This document shows, one piece after another, positions 62,758 through 64,000 of a stretch of 64,000 nt of DNA. Under the pieces are notes generated by a model that had not been told where the DNA came from, did not search any database, and was given only the letters and a program-made list of their open reading frames with translations. The stretch is from Microbaculum marinisediminis. GTDB taxonomy: Bacteria > Pseudomonadota > Alphaproteobacteria > Rhizobiales > Tepidamorphaceae. Every line of letters begins with the position of its first letter. Position 1 is the first letter of the stretch. The stretch spans positions 258,501 through 322,500 of the forward strand of contig NZ_JALIDZ010000003.1 of the NCBI RefSeq assembly GCF_025397915.1, given 5' to 3'. The position numbers and the translations under genes are program-made.

Positions 62758-63008
62758 AAGCTTCTCCCTTGCGCGCCACCGCCTCCGGCGGGGCGCCCCG
62801 GTCGAATTCGAAGTGTCACGGGGATGACGTTATATAGGCGCGTTCGCGTTTCGACGCAAACGGTGAAAGCAGGGGCAGGCGGTGAAAGCAGGGGTGGGGT
62901 GCCGGACTCTCGTGGCCGGGATCTCTTGGCCGGCATCGCCGACCGCCTCTCCCCGGCGGGGAGAGGCGAATTGATACGGATCGGCCGCCTTTCGGCGATC
63001 CGTAAGTC

Positions 63009-63989
63009 CTAAAGCCCGGTTTCCAGCACGATCTTGCCGGTATGGTCGGCGTCGATGCGGGCGTGGGCTTCGCCGGCCTGGGTCAGCGGGAAGCGGGAAT
63101 CCATCACTGGTTTCACCTTGCCGGCGGCGATCAGCGGCCAGACCTTCTCTTCGAGCGCGCGGGCGATCTGCGCCTTGAAGGCGACCGGGCGCGGGCGCAG
63201 GGTCGAGCCGGTATGGGTCAGCCGCTTGCGCATCAGCGGGTTGAGGTCGATCTCGGCCTTGTAGCCGTGCAGGAAAGCGATCTGGACGATGCGGCCTTCC
63301 TCGGCGGCGGCGCGGTAGTTGCGCGGCACGTAGTCGCCGCCGACCATGTCGAGGATCACGTCGACGCCGCGCTTGTCGGTGGCATCCTTCACCACCTCGA
63401 CGAAATCGGCGGTCTTGTAGTCGATGGCGAGATCGGCGCCGAGTTCCTCGCAGGCCCGGCATTTCTCCGGCGTGCCCGCCGTCACGAACACGGTCGCGCC
63501 GAAGGCCTTGGCGAGCTGGATCGCGGTCGTGCCGATGCCGCTGGCGCCGCCGTGGATGAGCAGCGTCTCGCCGGGCTGCAGGGCGCCGCGATCGAAGACG
63601 TTTGACCACACGGTGAAGAAGGTCTCGGGAACCGCGGCCGCCTCGCTGACCGGCAGGCCGGCGGGCAGGGGCAGGGCGTTGGTCTCGTGCACCGTGCAGT
63701 ACTCGGCGTAGCCGCCACCGGGGACGAGGGCGCAGACGGTATCGCCGGGCTGGAAGCGGCTGGTGCTGGTGCCGGCCGCGACGACGGTGCCGGCGATCTC
63801 CAGGCCGGGAATGTCGGAGGCGCCCGCCGGCGGCGCATAGCCGCCGAGCCGCTGCAATACGTCGGGCCGGTTCACGCCGGCCGCCGAAACCCGAATCAGG
63901 ACCTCGCCTTCCCCGGGGACCGGCACCGGCCTTTCGGCGGGGACCAGCACCTCCGGTCCGCCCGGCTGGGTGATCTCGATGGCCGTCAT
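63009..63989 (-). CDS. NAD(P)H-quinone oxidoreductase (PIG3-type)
   Basis: 326 residues; medium-chain dehydrogenase/reductase without the zinc ligands. The N-terminal TAIEITQPGGPEVLVPAE, AAGVNRPDVLQRLGGY and the cofactor loop IHGGASGIGTTAIQLAKAFGATVF, then FLHGYKAEIDLNPLMRKRLTHTGSTLRPR, match the PIG3/quinone oxidoreductase family. Reduces quinones with NADPH. It ends close to the window edge and its promoter may lie outside. Confidence 0.9.
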   Translation of the reverse strand: MTAIEITQPGGPEVLVPAERPVPVPGEGEVLIRVSAAGVNRPDVLQRLGGYAPPAGASDIPGLEIAGTVVAAGTSTSRFQPGDTVCALVPGGGYAEYCTVHETNALPLPAGLPVSEAAAVPETFFTVWSNVFDRGALQPGETLLIHGGASGIGTTAIQLAKAFGATVFVTAGTPEKCRACEELGADLAIDYKTADFVEVVKDATDKRGVDVILDMVGGDYVPRNYRAAAEEGRIVQIAFLHGYKAEIDLNPLMRKRLTHTGSTLRPRPVAFKAQIARALEEKVWPLIAAGKVKPVMDSRFPLTQAGEAHARIDADHTGKIVLETGL

Positions 63990-64000
63990 CGTGGTGGGCA

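Overview
The window is high-GC chromosomal DNA from an alphaproteobacterium, most probably of the order Hyphomicrobiales (Rhizobiales). The evidence is marker content. There is a complete acpXL-fabZ-fabF2-fabF1-(SDR)-adh-lpxXL cluster, which builds the very-long-chain fatty acid of rhizobial-type lipid A. There are also CpdR, GapR (DUF2312) and TrcR (DUF1013), a split pntAA/pntAB/pntB transhydrogenase behind an aa3-type oxidase subunit IV gene, DUF1036 next to pyk, and the alphaproteobacterial curli chaperone CsgH. I cannot name the genus.

Layout. 1-2.8 kb: 3' end of an MFS transporter, a probable small RNA, an N-formylglutamate amidohydrolase and cpdR. 2.8-8.9 kb: the lipid A VLCFA operon on the minus strand. 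9.1-12.2 kb: tRNA-Val(GAC), a decayed Dam-like methylase fragment, nhaA and a long AT-rich leader. 12.2-31.3 kb: housekeeping and envelope genes (chemoreceptor, rpmJ, pyk, glycerate kinase, a second amidohydrolase, gapR, DUF882 and YcbB peptidoglycan proteins, a sigma-54 activator, PepF, DUF3445, an ABC1 kinase). 31.4-33.3 kb: a curli locus with two curlins around csgH; both curlin promoters carry the same four-half-site operator. 33.6-34.9 kb: an AT-rich DUF488 gene pair. 35.2-38.6 kb: subunit IV and pntAA-pntAB-pntB. 38.65-41.73 kb: two AT-rich cargo segments, each ended by another copy of the pntB 3' end. 41.7-45.2 kb: an AraC regulator, an NTF2-like protein and a DUF1254 protein. 45.6-49 kb: a small Cys-rich secreted protein and two tandem GH64 beta-1,3-glucanases. 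49-64 kb: TPR lipoprotein, rpsU, purK-purE, a degenerate GGDEF protein, two DUF465 genes, MarC, an SDR, an AbiJ-like defence gene, an acyl-CoA synthetase, TauE, prpE, trcR and a quinone oxidoreductase.

How parts work together. The VLCFA operon encodes the dedicated acyl carrier (AcpXL), dehydratase, two ketosynthases (one lacking the active-site Cys), a ketoreductase-like SDR, an alcohol dehydrogenase and the acyltransferase. Together these could elongate, modify and transfer a C26-C28 chain to lipid A. The curli genes appear to be co-regulated through the shared operator, although the secretion genes csgG/E/F are not here.

The most unusual part is the pntB 3' array. The gene's last 73 nt recur after the first cargo segment, and the last 50 nt recur after the second. 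The cargo is a glycine-rich protein pair with a small third protein, then a HEPN-like protein and a GIY-YIG-like protein. No recombinase is visible. I read it as an integration hotspot at a protein-gene 3' end carrying candidate defence or conflict cassettes; this is inference.
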